The notes under the pieces: generated by a model
The model's database searches: none
The model's input: only the letters and a program-made list of their open reading frames with translations
Told to the model about the DNA's origin: nothing
DNA from: Leifsonia psychrotolerans
Lineage (GTDB): Bacteria > Actinomycetota > Actinomycetes > Actinomycetales > Microbacteriaceae
Direction: 5' to 3'
Length of the DNA stretch: 64,000 nt
NCBI RefSeq assembly: GCF_013410665.1
Contig: NZ_JACCFM010000001.1
Span: 186,001-250,000, forward strand
Made by a program: the position numbers and the translations under genes
Shown: positions 47,269 to 56,509 of the stretch, piece by piece
How positions within the stretch are numbered: position 1 is the stretch's first letter
Layout: each line of letters starts with the position of its first letter

Positions 47269-48052
47269 TCTCGGCTCGACCGGCAAGCCCACAGGCCCGA
47301 CCGATTCGGCCGGGCAGCCCTGGGCCGGCCGAGAATTTGAGACCAACGAGCACTCCGACGACGACGGACAGGCTCCCGCCGCGCTGAGTGAGGCACTACG
47401 CGCTTTTCGCTCCCGTGAGGTCGGCGAGGAGGCCGTCGTTGACGCCCTGCGGGGCTCCCGACTGCTGATTCCTTTGGTCAGCGAACTCGGTGAGGCCGGA
47501 ACTTCCGAGCACGGCCTGATCATCGACAAGAGTCAGGAACTCTCGATCATCACCGTCGCCGGTCCCGATGGTCGCACTGTGCTGCCGGTGTTTTCGTCGA
47601 CGGCGGCGATGGCCGCGTGGAATCCCAACGCTCGTCCGGTGCCCTCCGACGCCGTGCGCGTGGCGCTGGCTGCCGCTCAAGAAGAAACCGAGCTCGTCGT
47701 GCTCGACCCGACGGCAGCGACCGAGTTTGTCGTGCGCCGCCCTGCGCTGTGGGCCGTCGCTCAGTCGCTGCCGTGGACGCCGAGTTATGCGAGCCAGAGC
47801 GTGGCGGATGCGTTCGCTGCGTCGATCGGTTCAGAACTGTCTGTTCTTCGCGTCGCTTTGGCACCCGGGGACCCGGACGCACGCTTGGCCGGACCCGAGT
47901 TGATCGTGCGGCTCGAACTCATCGATGGTCTCACTCAGGCCGATCTCGATGCCGTTTTGGCCCGCCTGGCCGCACGGTGGTCGGCGAACGACATCATCGC
48001 CACCGCTGTTGACTCGCTACGGGTGCAGCTGGTCGCCTCGGCTCGGGACTAA
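47252..48052 (+). CDS. SseB family protein
   Basis: A 266-aa protein whose central part fits the SseB N-terminal domain: [40 protein letters not shown] and later VLDPTA. The family is common in actinobacteria and its role is not established. The first ~45 residues are low-complexity. ATG 47252 inside the priA end is chosen, so it is co-transcribed with priA. The second palindromic repeat array begins 23 bp after its stop. Confidence 0.85.
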   Translation: MSPAHNLGSTGKPTGPTDSAGQPWAGREFETNEHSDDDGQAPAALSEALRAFRSREVGEEAVVDALRGSRLLIPLVSELGEAGTSEHGLIIDKSQELSIITVAGPDGRTVLPVFSSTAAMAAWNPNARPVPSDAVRVALAAAQEETELVVLDPTAATEFVVRRPALWAVAQSLPWTPSYASQSVADAFAASIGSELSVLRVALAPGDPDARLAGPELIVRLELIDGLTQADLDAVLARLAARWSANDIIATAVDSLRVQLVASARD

Positions 48053-48075
48053 GAGTTCGCTCAGGCAGACTGCGG

Positions 48076-48503
48076 GGTCTCGACGGGCTCGACCAGCGGT
48101 GGGGGCGGCGTGCGGGGTGTCGACGGGCTCGACCAGCGGTGGGGGCGGCGTGCGGGGTCTCGACGGGCTCGACCAGCGGTGGGGGCGGCGTGCGAGGTGT
48201 CGACGGGCTCGACCAGCGGTGGTGATGTTGAACCGAGCCATCCCGTTGATCGAGCGTGTCGAGATCGGGTGATCGCGTCTGGAGGGCAGCGTGCGGGGTC
48301 TCGACGGGCTCGACCAGCGGTGGTGATGTTGAACCGAGCCATCCCGTTGATCGAGCGTGTCGAGATCGGGTGATCGCTTCTGGGGGGCGGCGTGCGGGGT
48401 CTCGACGGGCTCGACCAGCGGTGGTGGCGGCGTGCGGGGTCTCGACGGGCTCGACCAGCGGCGGGTGTCAAGCGAATCCGCTGATCGAGCGTGTCGAGAT
48501 CCG
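48076..48503. repeat. palindromic repeat array 2 (REP-like)
   Basis: Seven copies of the arm GGTCTCGACGGGCTCGACC (near 48076, 48116, 48156, 48196, 48297, 48398 and 48438) and three opposing arms TTGATCGAGCGTGTCGAGAT (near 48246, 48347 and 48479) fill the gap between convergent SseB and DUF1844 genes. The first four arms lie at an exact 40-bp period. A larger unit of about 101 bp, including GGTGATGTTGAACCGAGCC, is duplicated at 48221 and 48322. No gene is supported here. Confidence 0.9.
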
Positions 48504-48507
48504 CAGG

Positions 48508-48864
48508 CTAGTTGACCGGCCCGGTGTACTTCTCGCCGGGGCCTTTGCCGATCGGGTCGGGAATCGCACTCGCCTCGCGGAACGCGAGTTGCAGCGAGCG
48601 CAAGCCATCGCGCAGGCTCCGCGCGTGCATGTCCGAGATGTCGGGGGCGGATGCCGTCACCAGGCCGGCGAGGGCCGTGATGAGTTTGCGGGCCTCGTCG
48701 AGGTCGGTCTGGTTTTCGGGGTCGTCGGCCAGTCCGCACTTCACGGCTGCCGCGCTCATCAGGTGCACTGCCGTGGTCGTAATGACCTCTACTGCGGCGA
48801 CATCGGCGATGTCCCGAGTGGCCTGCGCCGCGTCATCCTGATCAAATGTGTTACTCACTGCCAT
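48508..48864 (-). CDS. DUF1844 domain-containing protein
   Basis: A 118-aa helical protein with the DUF1844 core LMSAAAVKCGL ... DLDEARKLITALAGLV ... LRDGLRSLQLAFREAS. The family lies next to infC in most actinobacteria; here it is divergent from infC. Function is unknown. The start ATG 48864 fits. Its stop lies 4 bp from repeat array 2. Confidence 0.9.
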   Translation of the reverse strand: MAVSNTFDQDDAAQATRDIADVAAVEVITTTAVHLMSAAAVKCGLADDPENQTDLDEARKLITALAGLVTASAPDISDMHARSLRDGLRSLQLAFREASAIPDPIGKGPGEKYTGPVN

Positions 48865-48871
48865 CCTCTGC

Positions 48872-48905
48872 TAGACTCGACGCGGCTCCGGGGCTTTGGC
48901 CCCGG
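48872..48905 (+). promoter_or_regulatory. infC operon promoter candidate and 5' leader hairpin
   Basis: TAGACT (48872-48877) is a plausible -10. The RNA would begin just before CCGGGGC-TTTG-GCCCCGG (48888-48905), a perfect 7-bp hairpin. The leader to infC is about 245 nt, long enough for IF3- or L20-type regulation. Confidence 0.45.
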
Positions 48906-49131
48906 TACGAAAGTGGATAATCTCCCACCCGCGCTTGACCGCTTAACTAGGTTACCGGGTTGTTTGCACTCCGCTGTTCTGGTGTCTTTTGGCACAAGAC
49001 AGTAGTTAGGGTGTCGTGAATCGTGTGGCGAAGTTTTCTTCGGGCATGCGATTGACGTGATTTCTCACTTCGTCTCGGGCGACATCCGTCACCTGCCAGT
49101 AGCCACGAAGATTGAGAAAGAGGAGCGACGC

Positions 49132-49708
<577 letters not shown>

Positions 49709-49716
<8 letters not shown>

Positions 49717-49903
49717 GCAGAAGACCCACTCCGGGGCCAAAAAGCGCTTCAAGATCACCGGCAGCGGCAAGGTCATGAAGCAGCAGGCCGGAATGCGTCA
49801 CAACCTGGAGGTCAAGTCTGCCAAGCGCAAGGCTCGCCTGAACCAGGACCAGGTCCTGTCAAAGGCTGACAGCAAGACCGCCAAGAAGCTTCTCGGTCAC
49901 TAA
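49709..49903 (+). CDS. rpmI: 50S ribosomal protein L35
   Basis: A 64-aa basic protein matching bL35 ([21 protein letters not shown] ... RHNLE). ATG 49709 overlaps the infC stop, with AGGAGG at 49698-49703. The order infC-rpmI-rplT is universal. Confidence 0.98.
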
Positions 49904-49935
49904 GACCCCCCGTCATCTCGTAAGGAATATATAAA

Positions 49936-50322
49936 ATGGCAAGAGTAAAGAGGGCCGTCAACGCCCACAAGAAGCGTCGCGTCATTCTTGAGCGCGCCTC
50001 GGGTTACCGCGGACAGCGTTCGCGCCTGTACCGCAAGGCAAAAGAGCAGGTCACACACTCGCTGGTATACAGCTACCGCGACCGTCGTGCCCGCAAGGGT
50101 GACTTCCGTCGCCTGTGGATCCAGCGCATCAACGCTGCATCGCGCGCCAACGGTCTGACCTACAACCGTCTGATCCAGGGCCTCGGTCTTGCAGACATCA
50201 AGGTTGACCGTCGTATGCTGGCCGAACTGGCCGTGCACGAGCCGGCCACCTTCGCCGCACTCGTTGAGTCCGCCAAGAAGGCCCTTCCGGCCGACACCTC
50301 GGCTCCGAAGGTTGCTGCGTAG
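49936..50322 (+). CDS. rplT: 50S ribosomal protein L20
   Basis: A 128-aa bL20 ([19 protein letters not shown] ... [17 protein letters not shown]). It is needed early in 50S assembly and represses its own operon in several bacteria. AAGGA at 49922-49926 precedes the ATG. The C-terminal ~10 residues (DTSAPKVAA) are an actinobacterial extension. A strong terminator follows. Confidence 0.98.
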   Translation: MARVKRAVNAHKKRRVILERASGYRGQRSRLYRKAKEQVTHSLVYSYRDRRARKGDFRRLWIQRINAASRANGLTYNRLIQGLGLADIKVDRRMLAELAVHEPATFAALVESAKKALPADTSAPKVAA

Positions 50323-50352
50323 TCTTTACCTCGCGCACCTCGTAACACCTCC

Positions 50353-50386
50353 GAACGGGAGCGGGCATCTGCCCGCTCCCGTTCTG
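50353..50386 (+). terminator. terminator of the infC-rpmI-rplT operon
   Basis: A perfect 14-bp stem GAACGGGAGCGGGC / GCCCGCTCCCGTTC with a 4-nt loop is located 30 bp after rplT. Confidence 0.93.
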
Positions 50387-50416
50387 TGTCTCTGCACCGC
50401 GTGTTCCGGCACCGCG

Positions 50417-50422
50417 TAAGCT
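50417..50422 (+). promoter_or_regulatory. leaderless-type -10 box of the TrmH-family gene
   Basis: TAAGCT ends 6 nt before ATG 50429, with no Shine-Dalgarno. Confidence 0.5.
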
Positions 50423-50428
50423 GGGTGC

Positions 50429-51229
50429 ATGCTTGATAACCCCCGTTCCCCGCGCGTCCGTTCCGTTGCAAAACTCGCCAAGCGCGCCGACAGGAACGAG
50501 ACGGGCCTCTTCCTGCTCGAAGGCCCGCAGGCCGTCTCTGAGGCCCTGACCTTCCGCCCCGACCTTGTCGTCGAGTTGTTTGCAACCCCGACAGCGCTTG
50601 AGCGCTACACAACCATTGCCGGCCTCGCTCACGAAGCCGACCTGGAAATCGAGTTCGTCTCCGAGCAGGTGCTCGAGGCGATGGCCGACACCGTCACCCC
50701 GCAGGGCTTCATCGCGGTCATGCACCAGTTCCCGATGTCGGTCAAGCAGATCTTCGCAAATGAGCCGAAGCTGATCGCCATCCTCGAAGAGGTGCGCGAT
50801 CCCGGTAATGCCGGCACCATCATCCGGGCAGCGGATGCCGCGGGTGCCGACGCCGTGATCCTCACGGGCCGCAGTGTTGACCTCTACAACCCCAAGGTGG
50901 TGCGGGCCACGACGGGCTCGATCTTCCACCTGCCCGTCGCCGTTGGTGCCACGCTGCAGGATGTTCGGGACCGTGCCCGTGCCGCCGGTCTTCAGGTGAT
51001 CGCCGCCGATATCAAGGGCGACGACCTGCTCGTGGCCCGCGAAGCGGGATTCCTGTCGGCGCCGACGGCGTGGCTGTTCGGCAATGAGGCCCGTGGCCTG
51101 ACCGACGACGACCTGGCCTTGACCGATCGGGCCATCTCGGTGCCGATCTACGGCCAGGCTGAGTCGCTGAACCTCGCCACAGCCGCATCCGTCTGCCTGT
51201 ACGAAAGCGCATTCGCTCAGCGCGCGTAG
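50429..51229 (+). CDS. TrmH family (SpoU) rRNA 2'-O-methyltransferase
   Basis: A 266-aa SPOUT methyltransferase. The N-terminal substrate-binding domain has FLLEGPQAVSEAL. The knotted SAM site has ILEEVRDPGNAGTIIRAADA, LFGNEARGL and SVPIYGQAESLNLATA, all conserved SpoU motifs. The target is probably 23S rRNA, but the exact nucleotide cannot be read from sequence. Its place between rplT and pheS is conserved across Gram-positives. Confidence 0.94.
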   Translation: MLDNPRSPRVRSVAKLAKRADRNETGLFLLEGPQAVSEALTFRPDLVVELFATPTALERYTTIAGLAHEADLEIEFVSEQVLEAMADTVTPQGFIAVMHQFPMSVKQIFANEPKLIAILEEVRDPGNAGTIIRAADAAGADAVILTGRSVDLYNPKVVRATTGSIFHLPVAVGATLQDVRDRARAAGLQVIAADIKGDDLLVAREAGFLSAPTAWLFGNEARGLTDDDLALTDRAISVPIYGQAESLNLATAASVCLYESAFAQRA

Positions 51230-51250
51230 CGTCAGCTTCGCTGTGTCACT

Positions 51251-51282
51251 GCGGCGTCCCTGCCTTTCGTCTGGGACGCCGC
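51251..51282 (+). terminator. terminator candidate before pheS
   Basis: GCGGCGTCCC / GGGACGCCGC form a perfect 10-bp stem with a 12-nt loop, 21 bp after the methyltransferase stop. Confidence 0.8.
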
Positions 51283-51304
51283 TGTCGTACCTGGAGCTTC
51301 GCAC

Positions 51305-51310
51305 TAAACT
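51305..51310 (+). promoter_or_regulatory. -10 box of pheST
   Basis: TAAACT ends 8 nt before GTG 51319 and supports that start over TTG 51310 and ATG 51331. Confidence 0.5.
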
Positions 51311-51318
51311 TGGGTCTC

Positions 51319-52374
51319 GTGTCAGAGCCCATGAACAGCGACCCCGCTGAAATTACCGAATCAGGCGTGAGCGCGGCCGTCGACGCCGCACTCGCCGCCC
51401 TCTCCGCAGCCACCGATTCCGCTGCACTGAAGACCGTGCGCGCCGAGCACACCGCAGAAGGCTCGCCACTGGCGAAGCTCAACGCACTCATGCGCAGCGT
51501 GCCGAACGACCAGAAGGCGGCGGCCGGCAAGCTCGTCGGCGCGGCACGCGGTCGGGTGAACCAGGCGTTGGCCGAGCGGGAAGCCACAATCGTCGAGGCT
51601 GAGGCCACGGCCCAGCTGGCCGCCGAAGCCGTCGACGTCACCGCCGCGGCCAGCACCTGGCGTGCGGGGGCGCGGCATCCGCTCACCCTGCTGCAGGAGC
51701 GCATCGCCGACGTCTTCGTCGGAATGGGCTGGGAGGTTGCCGAAGGTCCCGAGCTGGAGAGCGAATGGTTCAACTTTGACGCCCTGAACTTTGACGAGGA
51801 CCACCCGGCTCGCGCCATGCAGGACACGTTCTTCATCGAGCCGACGGATGCGCACCTCGTGCTGCGCACCCACACCTCACCCGTGCAGTTGCGTGCGCTG
51901 CTCGGCCGTGAGCTCCCCGTTTACGTCGTCGCGCCCGGCCGCGTCTACCGCACCGACGAGCTCGACGCCACCCACACTCCGGTCTTCACCCAGGTCGAGG
52001 GCATCGCCATCGACAAGGGCCTGACGATGGCGCACCTGCGCGGCACGCTCGACCACTTCGTGAAGTCGATGTTCGGTGACGAAGCCAAGGTGCGTTTGCG
52101 CCCCAACTACTTCCCGTTCACCGAGCCGAGCGCCGAACTCGACCTCTGGCATCCGACCTTCTCGGGCGGCGCGCGCTGGATCGAATGGGGCGGCTGCGGC
52201 ATGGTGAATGCCAACGTTTTGCGTTCCGCAGGAATCGACCCGGAGGTGTACTCCGGGTTCGCCTTCGGCGTCGGCGTCGAGCGGGCACTGATGTTCAGAA
52301 ACGATGTGAAGGATATGCACGACATGGTCGAAGGCGATGTTCGGTTCAGCCAGCAGTATGGGATGAACGTCTGA
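51319..52374 (+). CDS. pheS: phenylalanine--tRNA ligase alpha subunit
   Basis: A 351-aa class II aminoacyl-tRNA synthetase catalytic subunit. The N-terminal coiled coil (residues ~20-110) is followed by motif 1 (GMGWEVAEGPELESEWFNF), motif 2 (LRPNYFPFTEPSAELD) and motif 3 with GFAFGVGVERALM. It forms an alpha2beta2 tetramer with PheT. GTG 51319 is chosen on the -10 box, though ATG 51331 is also in frame. Its stop overlaps the pheT start by one base. Confidence 0.97.
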   Translation: MSEPMNSDPAEITESGVSAAVDAALAALSAATDSAALKTVRAEHTAEGSPLAKLNALMRSVPNDQKAAAGKLVGAARGRVNQALAEREATIVEAEATAQLAAEAVDVTAAASTWRAGARHPLTLLQERIADVFVGMGWEVAEGPELESEWFNFDALNFDEDHPARAMQDTFFIEPTDAHLVLRTHTSPVQLRALLGRELPVYVVAPGRVYRTDELDATHTPVFTQVEGIAIDKGLTMAHLRGTLDHFVKSMFGDEAKVRLRPNYFPFTEPSAELDLWHPTFSGGARWIEWGGCGMVNANVLRSAGIDPEVYSGFAFGVGVERALMFRNDVKDMHDMVEGDVRFSQQYGMNV

Positions 52375-54923
52375 TGCGCGTTCCTTTGAGCTGGCTCGGC
52401 GAGTACGTCGACCTGGAGCCCGGCACCACCCCCGAAGACATTCACGCCGCACTCGTGAGCGTGGGTCTCGAAGAAGAAGAGATCCACCGTTTCGATCTGT
52501 CCGGCCCGATCGTCGTCGGTCAGGTACTCGACTTCGTTGAGGAACCGCAGTCCAACGGCAAGACCATCCGCTGGTGCCAGGTGCGTGTTGCGCCCGAGGG
52601 CGTCGAACTGGCCGCCGACGGCGGCCCGGCCGTGCACGGCATCGTCTGCGGCGCCCTGAACTTCTTCCCCGGTGACAAGGTCGTCGTGACCCTGCCCGGC
52701 TCGGTGCTGCCCGGCCCGTTCCCGATCGCCGCCCGCAAGACCTACGGCCATGTCTCCGACGGCATGATCGCCTCGGCCCGCGAGCTCGGCCTCGGTGATG
52801 AGCATGACGGCATCCTGCGCCTGACCGAGCTGGGCCTCGACCCGGCGGTCGGCTCGGATGCCCTCAGCCTTCTGGGCTTGGACGATGCGGCCGTCGAGGT
52901 CAACGTGACGCCGGACCGCGGCTATGCGTTCTCGATCCGAGGCATTGCCCGCGAATACTCGCACGCAACGGGCGCGGCGTTCCGCGACCCGGCGCTCGCG
53001 ATCGCGCCGATCACTCCGGCCTCCGAGTTCTCGGTGACCATCGCCGACGACGCGCCGATCCGCGGTCGTGTCGGCTGCAGCGTGTTCACCACGCGTGCGG
53101 TGCGCGGCGTTGACCCCACCCGGCCGTCGCCCGCGTGGATGATCGCGCGTTTGAAGTTGGCCGGCATCCGTTCGATCTCACTCCCGGTGGACATCGGCAA
53201 CTACGTCATGCTCGAGCTCGGCCTGCCCGTGCACACCTACGACCTCGACAAGCTGACCGGCGGCATCACCGTGCGCCGGGCAACGCCGGGCGAAAAGATC
53301 GTCACGCTCGACGCTGTCACGCGCACGCTGAGCGGCGAAGATCTGCTGATCACCGACGAGTCGGGCCCCATCGGCCTGGCCGGAGTGATGGGTGGCGCAA
53401 GCACCGAAATCAGCGACACGACGACGAATGTGCTCGTCGAATCCGCCGTGTTCGACCCCGTGTCGATCGCCCGTGCGGCCCGCCGTCACAAGCTGCCGAG
53501 TGAGGCGTCGAAGCGCTTCGAACGCGGCGTCGACCCGGCCGTGTCGCCGGTGGCTGCCGCCCGTGTGGTGCAGCTGCTCGTGGAACTGGCCGGGGGAGTC
53601 GCCGACGATCTCGGTTCGCTGCACGACTCGACGCCGGAGGCCACGGCCATCGCCCTGCCGACCGAGTTCATCTCGGACCTGATCGGCCTCACGTACACGT
53701 CGGAGGAAGTGCGCACCTCGCTGGCCGAAATCGGCGCCTCGCTCGCCGAGACGGATGCCGGTCTGGCTGTGACGCCGCCGAGCTGGCGCCCGGACCTGAC
53801 CGACAAATGGACGCTGGCCGAAGAGGTCGCCCGTATCGTCGGCTACGACCGCATCCCGTCGGTGTTGCCCATCGCCCCACCCGGGCGTGGACTCACGCGG
53901 CCGCAGACCCTGCGCCGCGCCGTCTCGAATACCCTGGCCGCCGCCGGGGCCACCGAGGTTCTCGCCTACCCGTTCGTCTCCGAGAAGCAGAACAACCTGT
54001 TCGGTGCGGCTGTCGCGGCTGCCTCGGGTGGGTCCATTCCGCAGATTCGCGTGGCCAATCCACTCGATGGCGAGGTGCCGTTCCTGCGCACCTCGATTGT
54101 GCCGGGACTGCTGCAGATCGCGCACCGCAACCGGTCACGCGGCCTGACCAACCTGGCGATCTTCGAGCAGGGACTCGTGTTCCGGCCCGAGGCCGGCGTC
54201 ACCTACGGGGCCGCAGCGCTTCCGCCCGGAGCAGTGCGCCCGAGCACCGCCCTCGAAGCGGAATTGAATGCGGGCATCCCACCGCAGCCGCACTGGCTCG
54301 CCGCCGTGTTCACGGGAAACATCGTTGCGCACCAGCCCGGCCAGAACCCGGTTCCGGCGAGCTGGCAGGACGCCCTCGCCCTCGTCGCGCAGGTGTCTCT
54401 CGCGACCGGCGTGCAGATCCACGTGCGCCAGGGCGCGCACCAGGCGATGCACCCGGGCCGCACGGCCGAGCTGTCGATCACGACGGATGCCGGGGCTCTC
54501 GTCGTCGGGTACGCCGGTGAACTGTTGCCGGCCGTCGCCCGCGCGGCAGACCTGCCGAGCGTCGTCGCCGTGGCCGAGCTCGACCTGTCGGCCATCATCG
54601 AGAGTGGCGATGCCACGATCGTTGCACGCCCGGTCGAGACCATGCCGGCCGCCACGCAGGATCTTTCGCTCGTCGTCGACGAAGCGGTGCCGGCTGCCGA
54701 CGTTCTCGCCGCGGTGCGCGATGGCGCGGGAGGCCTGCTCGAGAGCATCGAGCTCGTCGACGACTACCGGGGAACCGGTGTCGGCTCGGGCCTGAAGTCA
54801 CTGACGTTTGCGCTGCGTTTCCGTGCATCCGACCGCACTCTGACCGCGGCTGAGGCCAGTGCGGCCAAGCTCGACGGCGTCTCGGTCGCGGCCGCGCGCT
54901 ACAACGCCGCCATCCGCGAGTAG
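52374..54923 (+). CDS. pheT: phenylalanine--tRNA ligase beta subunit
   Basis: An 849-aa subunit with an N-terminal tRNA-binding OB fold (MRVPLSWLGEYV ... VVGQVL), B3/B4 editing domain (about 210-390), B5 domain, core and C-terminal FDX-ACB anticodon-binding domain (LSLVVDEAVPAADV ... YRGTGVGSGLKSLTFALRFRA). The editing site deacylates Tyr-tRNA(Phe). The start ATG 52374 shares a base with the pheS stop. The frame extends upstream but only as overlap with pheS. A palindromic repeat lies 14 bp after the stop. Confidence 0.97.
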   Translation: MRVPLSWLGEYVDLEPGTTPEDIHAALVSVGLEEEEIHRFDLSGPIVVGQVLDFVEEPQSNGKTIRWCQVRVAPEGVELAADGGPAVHGIVCGALNFFPGDKVVVTLPGSVLPGPFPIAARKTYGHVSDGMIASARELGLGDEHDGILRLTELGLDPAVGSDALSLLGLDDAAVEVNVTPDRGYAFSIRGIAREYSHATGAAFRDPALAIAPITPASEFSVTIADDAPIRGRVGCSVFTTRAVRGVDPTRPSPAWMIARLKLAGIRSISLPVDIGNYVMLELGLPVHTYDLDKLTGGITVRRATPGEKIVTLDAVTRTLSGEDLLITDESGPIGLAGVMGGASTEISDTTTNVLVESAVFDPVSIARAARRHKLPSEASKRFERGVDPAVSPVAAARVVQLLVELAGGVADDLGSLHDSTPEATAIALPTEFISDLIGLTYTSEEVRTSLAEIGASLAETDAGLAVTPPSWRPDLTDKWTLAEEVARIVGYDRIPSVLPIAPPGRGLTRPQTLRRAVSNTLAAAGATEVLAYPFVSEKQNNLFGAAVAAASGGSIPQIRVANPLDGEVPFLRTSIVPGLLQIAHRNRSRGLTNLAIFEQGLVFRPEAGVTYGAAALPPGAVRPSTALEAELNAGIPPQPHWLAAVFTGNIVAHQPGQNPVPASWQDALALVAQVSLATGVQIHVRQGAHQAMHPGRTAELSITTDAGALVVGYAGELLPAVARAADLPSVVAVAELDLSAIIESGDATIVARPVETMPAATQDLSLVVDEAVPAADVLAAVRDGAGGLLESIELVDDYRGTGVGSGLKSLTFALRFRASDRTLTAAEASAAKLDGVSVAAARYNAAIRE

Positions 54924-54937
54924 CCTTCCGTCTTTCG

Positions 54938-55400
54938 TTGATTGAGCGTGTCGAGATCCCGTGGCGGGGTCTCGACACGCTCGACCAGCGGGGTGGGCTC
55001 GACCTGCGGGTGGGCTCGACCTGCGGGGTCCCTGAGACGGGCGGAGTTCCGTTGATCGGCAGAGCTCCGTTGATCGAGCGTGTCGAGATCCGGTGTCGGG
55101 CGTTGAGGTCGGCTTGCGAGGTCTCGACGGGCTCGACCAGCGGGGTGGGCTCGACCAGCGGGGTCCCTGAGACGGGCGGAGCTCCGTTGATCGGCAGAGC
55201 TCCGTTGATCGAGCGTGTCGAGATCCGGTGTCGGGCGTTGAGGTCGGCTTGCGGGGTCTCGACGGGCTCGACCAGCAGGGTGGGCTCGACCGGCGGGTGG
55301 GCTCGACCGGCGGGGTCCCGGAGACGGGCGGAGTTCCGTTGATCGGCGGAGTTCCGTTGATCGAGCGTGTCGAGATCCGGTGTCGGGGTCTCGAGCCTGG
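54938..55400. repeat. palindromic repeat array 3 (REP-like), pheT-argC
   Basis: The first element (54938-54988) is an almost perfect hairpin: GAGCGTGTCGAGATCCCG / CGGGGTCTCGACACGCTC. It may terminate pheT. Further forward arms lie near 55069, 55203 and 55358, and reverse arms near 55122 and 55256, with short GGGCTCGACCnGCGG sub-repeats. Larger units starting GGTCCCTGAGACGGGCGG recur at 55027, 55162 and (diverged) 55314, a 135-152-bp period. No gene is supported in this 530-bp gap. Confidence 0.9.
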
Positions 55401-55441
55401 GTCGCAGCAGGGAGGGCGCTCCACGCCGCCCGCGAGGCCGG

Positions 55442-55447
55442 TAGGTT
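55442..55447 (+). promoter_or_regulatory. leaderless-type -10 box of argC
   Basis: TAGGTT ends 6 nt before ATG 55454. No ArgR-type palindrome was recognised around it. Confidence 0.5.
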
Positions 55448-55453
55448 TAATGC

Positions 55454-56509
55454 ATGGCTTATTCGGTGGCAGTGGCGGGCGCGAGCGGTTATGCAGGCGG
55501 CGAGTTGCTGCGGCTGCTCGCCGGACACCCCGAGTTCGACGTGCGCACGGTTACCGCGAACAGCAACGCCGGCGCCCGTCTCCTCGACGTGCAGCCGCAT
55601 CTGCGCTCCCTCGCCCACCTGACGTTGGTCGAAACCACGCCCGAGACCCTGTCCGGGCACGACATCGTCTTCCTCGCTCTGCCGCACGGCAAGTCCGGCG
55701 AGCTCACCTCTCACCTGCCCGCCGACACCCTCGTGGTCGACTGCGGCGCCGACCACCGGCTGGTCAGCGAAGAAGACTGGGCGGCGTTCTACGGCGGTGA
55801 CTACTACGGCGCCTGGGCCTACGGCGTGCCCGAGCTGCCGCTGGCGGGCGGCGCCGCGGGCCAGAAACAACGCGACCGCCTCGTTGGCGCGCGCCGCATC
55901 GCGGCCCCCGGCTGCAATGCCAGCACGGTCTCGCTGGCCCTGGCCCCGGGCATCCGTGCCGGTGTGATCGAGGCCGCCGACATCGTCGCCGTTCTCGCTG
56001 TCGGTCCGTCGGGCGCCGGCAAGAGCCTCACCAACGCGAACCTCGCCTCGGAAATCCTCGGCTCGGCCAACCCCTACGCCATCGGCGGGGTACACCGGCA
56101 CATTCCCGAAATTGCGCAGAATCTGCGCTGGGCCGGTGCCGTCGCCCCGACCATCTCGTTCACGCCGGTGATCGTGCCCATGTCGCGCGGCATCCTCGCC
56201 ACCTCGACCGCGCGGATCGTGCCCGGCACGTCGGCTGCCGCCGTGCGCGCCGCCTGGGAAGAGGCCTACGCGAACGAGCCGTTCGTGCAGGTGTTGCCGG
56301 CCGGCCAGTTTCCGCGCACCGCCGATGTGCTGGGCGCGAACACAGCTTTGATCGGCCTGGCCGTCGATGAGGCCGCCGGTCGTGTCGTCACGGTCACGGC
56401 CGTCGACAACCTGGCCAAGGGCACCGCCGGTGCCGCGATCCAATCGGCCAATATTGCCCTCGGACTGCCCGAAACGTCGGGCCTCAGCGTGAATGGAGTT
56501 GCCCCGTGA
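55454..56509 (+). CDS. argC: N-acetyl-gamma-glutamyl-phosphate reductase
   Basis: A 351-aa NADPH enzyme of arginine synthesis. The nucleotide loop is [16 protein letters not shown], catalytic Cys154 is in APGCNAS, and HRHIPEI carries the conserved His. It is the first gene of an argCJBDF run with overlapping or near-overlapping starts. The start is supported by the -10 box 6 nt upstream. Confidence 0.97.
   Translation: MAYSVAVAGASGYAGGELLRLLAGHPEFDVRTVTANSNAGARLLDVQPHLRSLAHLTLVETTPETLSGHDIVFLALPHGKSGELTSHLPADTLVVDCGADHRLVSEEDWAAFYGGDYYGAWAYGVPELPLAGGAAGQKQRDRLVGARRIAAPGCNASTVSLALAPGIRAGVIEAADIVAVLAVGPSGAGKSLTNANLASEILGSANPYAIGGVHRHIPEIAQNLRWAGAVAPTISFTPVIVPMSRGILATSTARIVPGTSAAAVRAAWEEAYANEPFVQVLPAGQFPRTADVLGANTALIGLAVDEAAGRVVTVTAVDNLAKGTAGAAIQSANIALGLPETSGLSVNGVAP

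Noticed and set aside
48076..48503. CRISPR array
   Set aside because: Repeats have a regular period, but the intervals are themselves repeated and not unique spacers. The repeats occur in both orientations and no cas genes are present.
48017..48739. Open minus-strand frame of 240 codons across array 2
   Set aside because: The translation is the repeated peptide of the palindromic array (ARRDPARR-like) and overlaps the DUF1844 gene in another frame.
54899..56443. Open minus-strand frame of 514 codons across array 3 and argC
   Set aside because: It is antisense to argC and repeat-derived; argC is strongly supported on the other strand.
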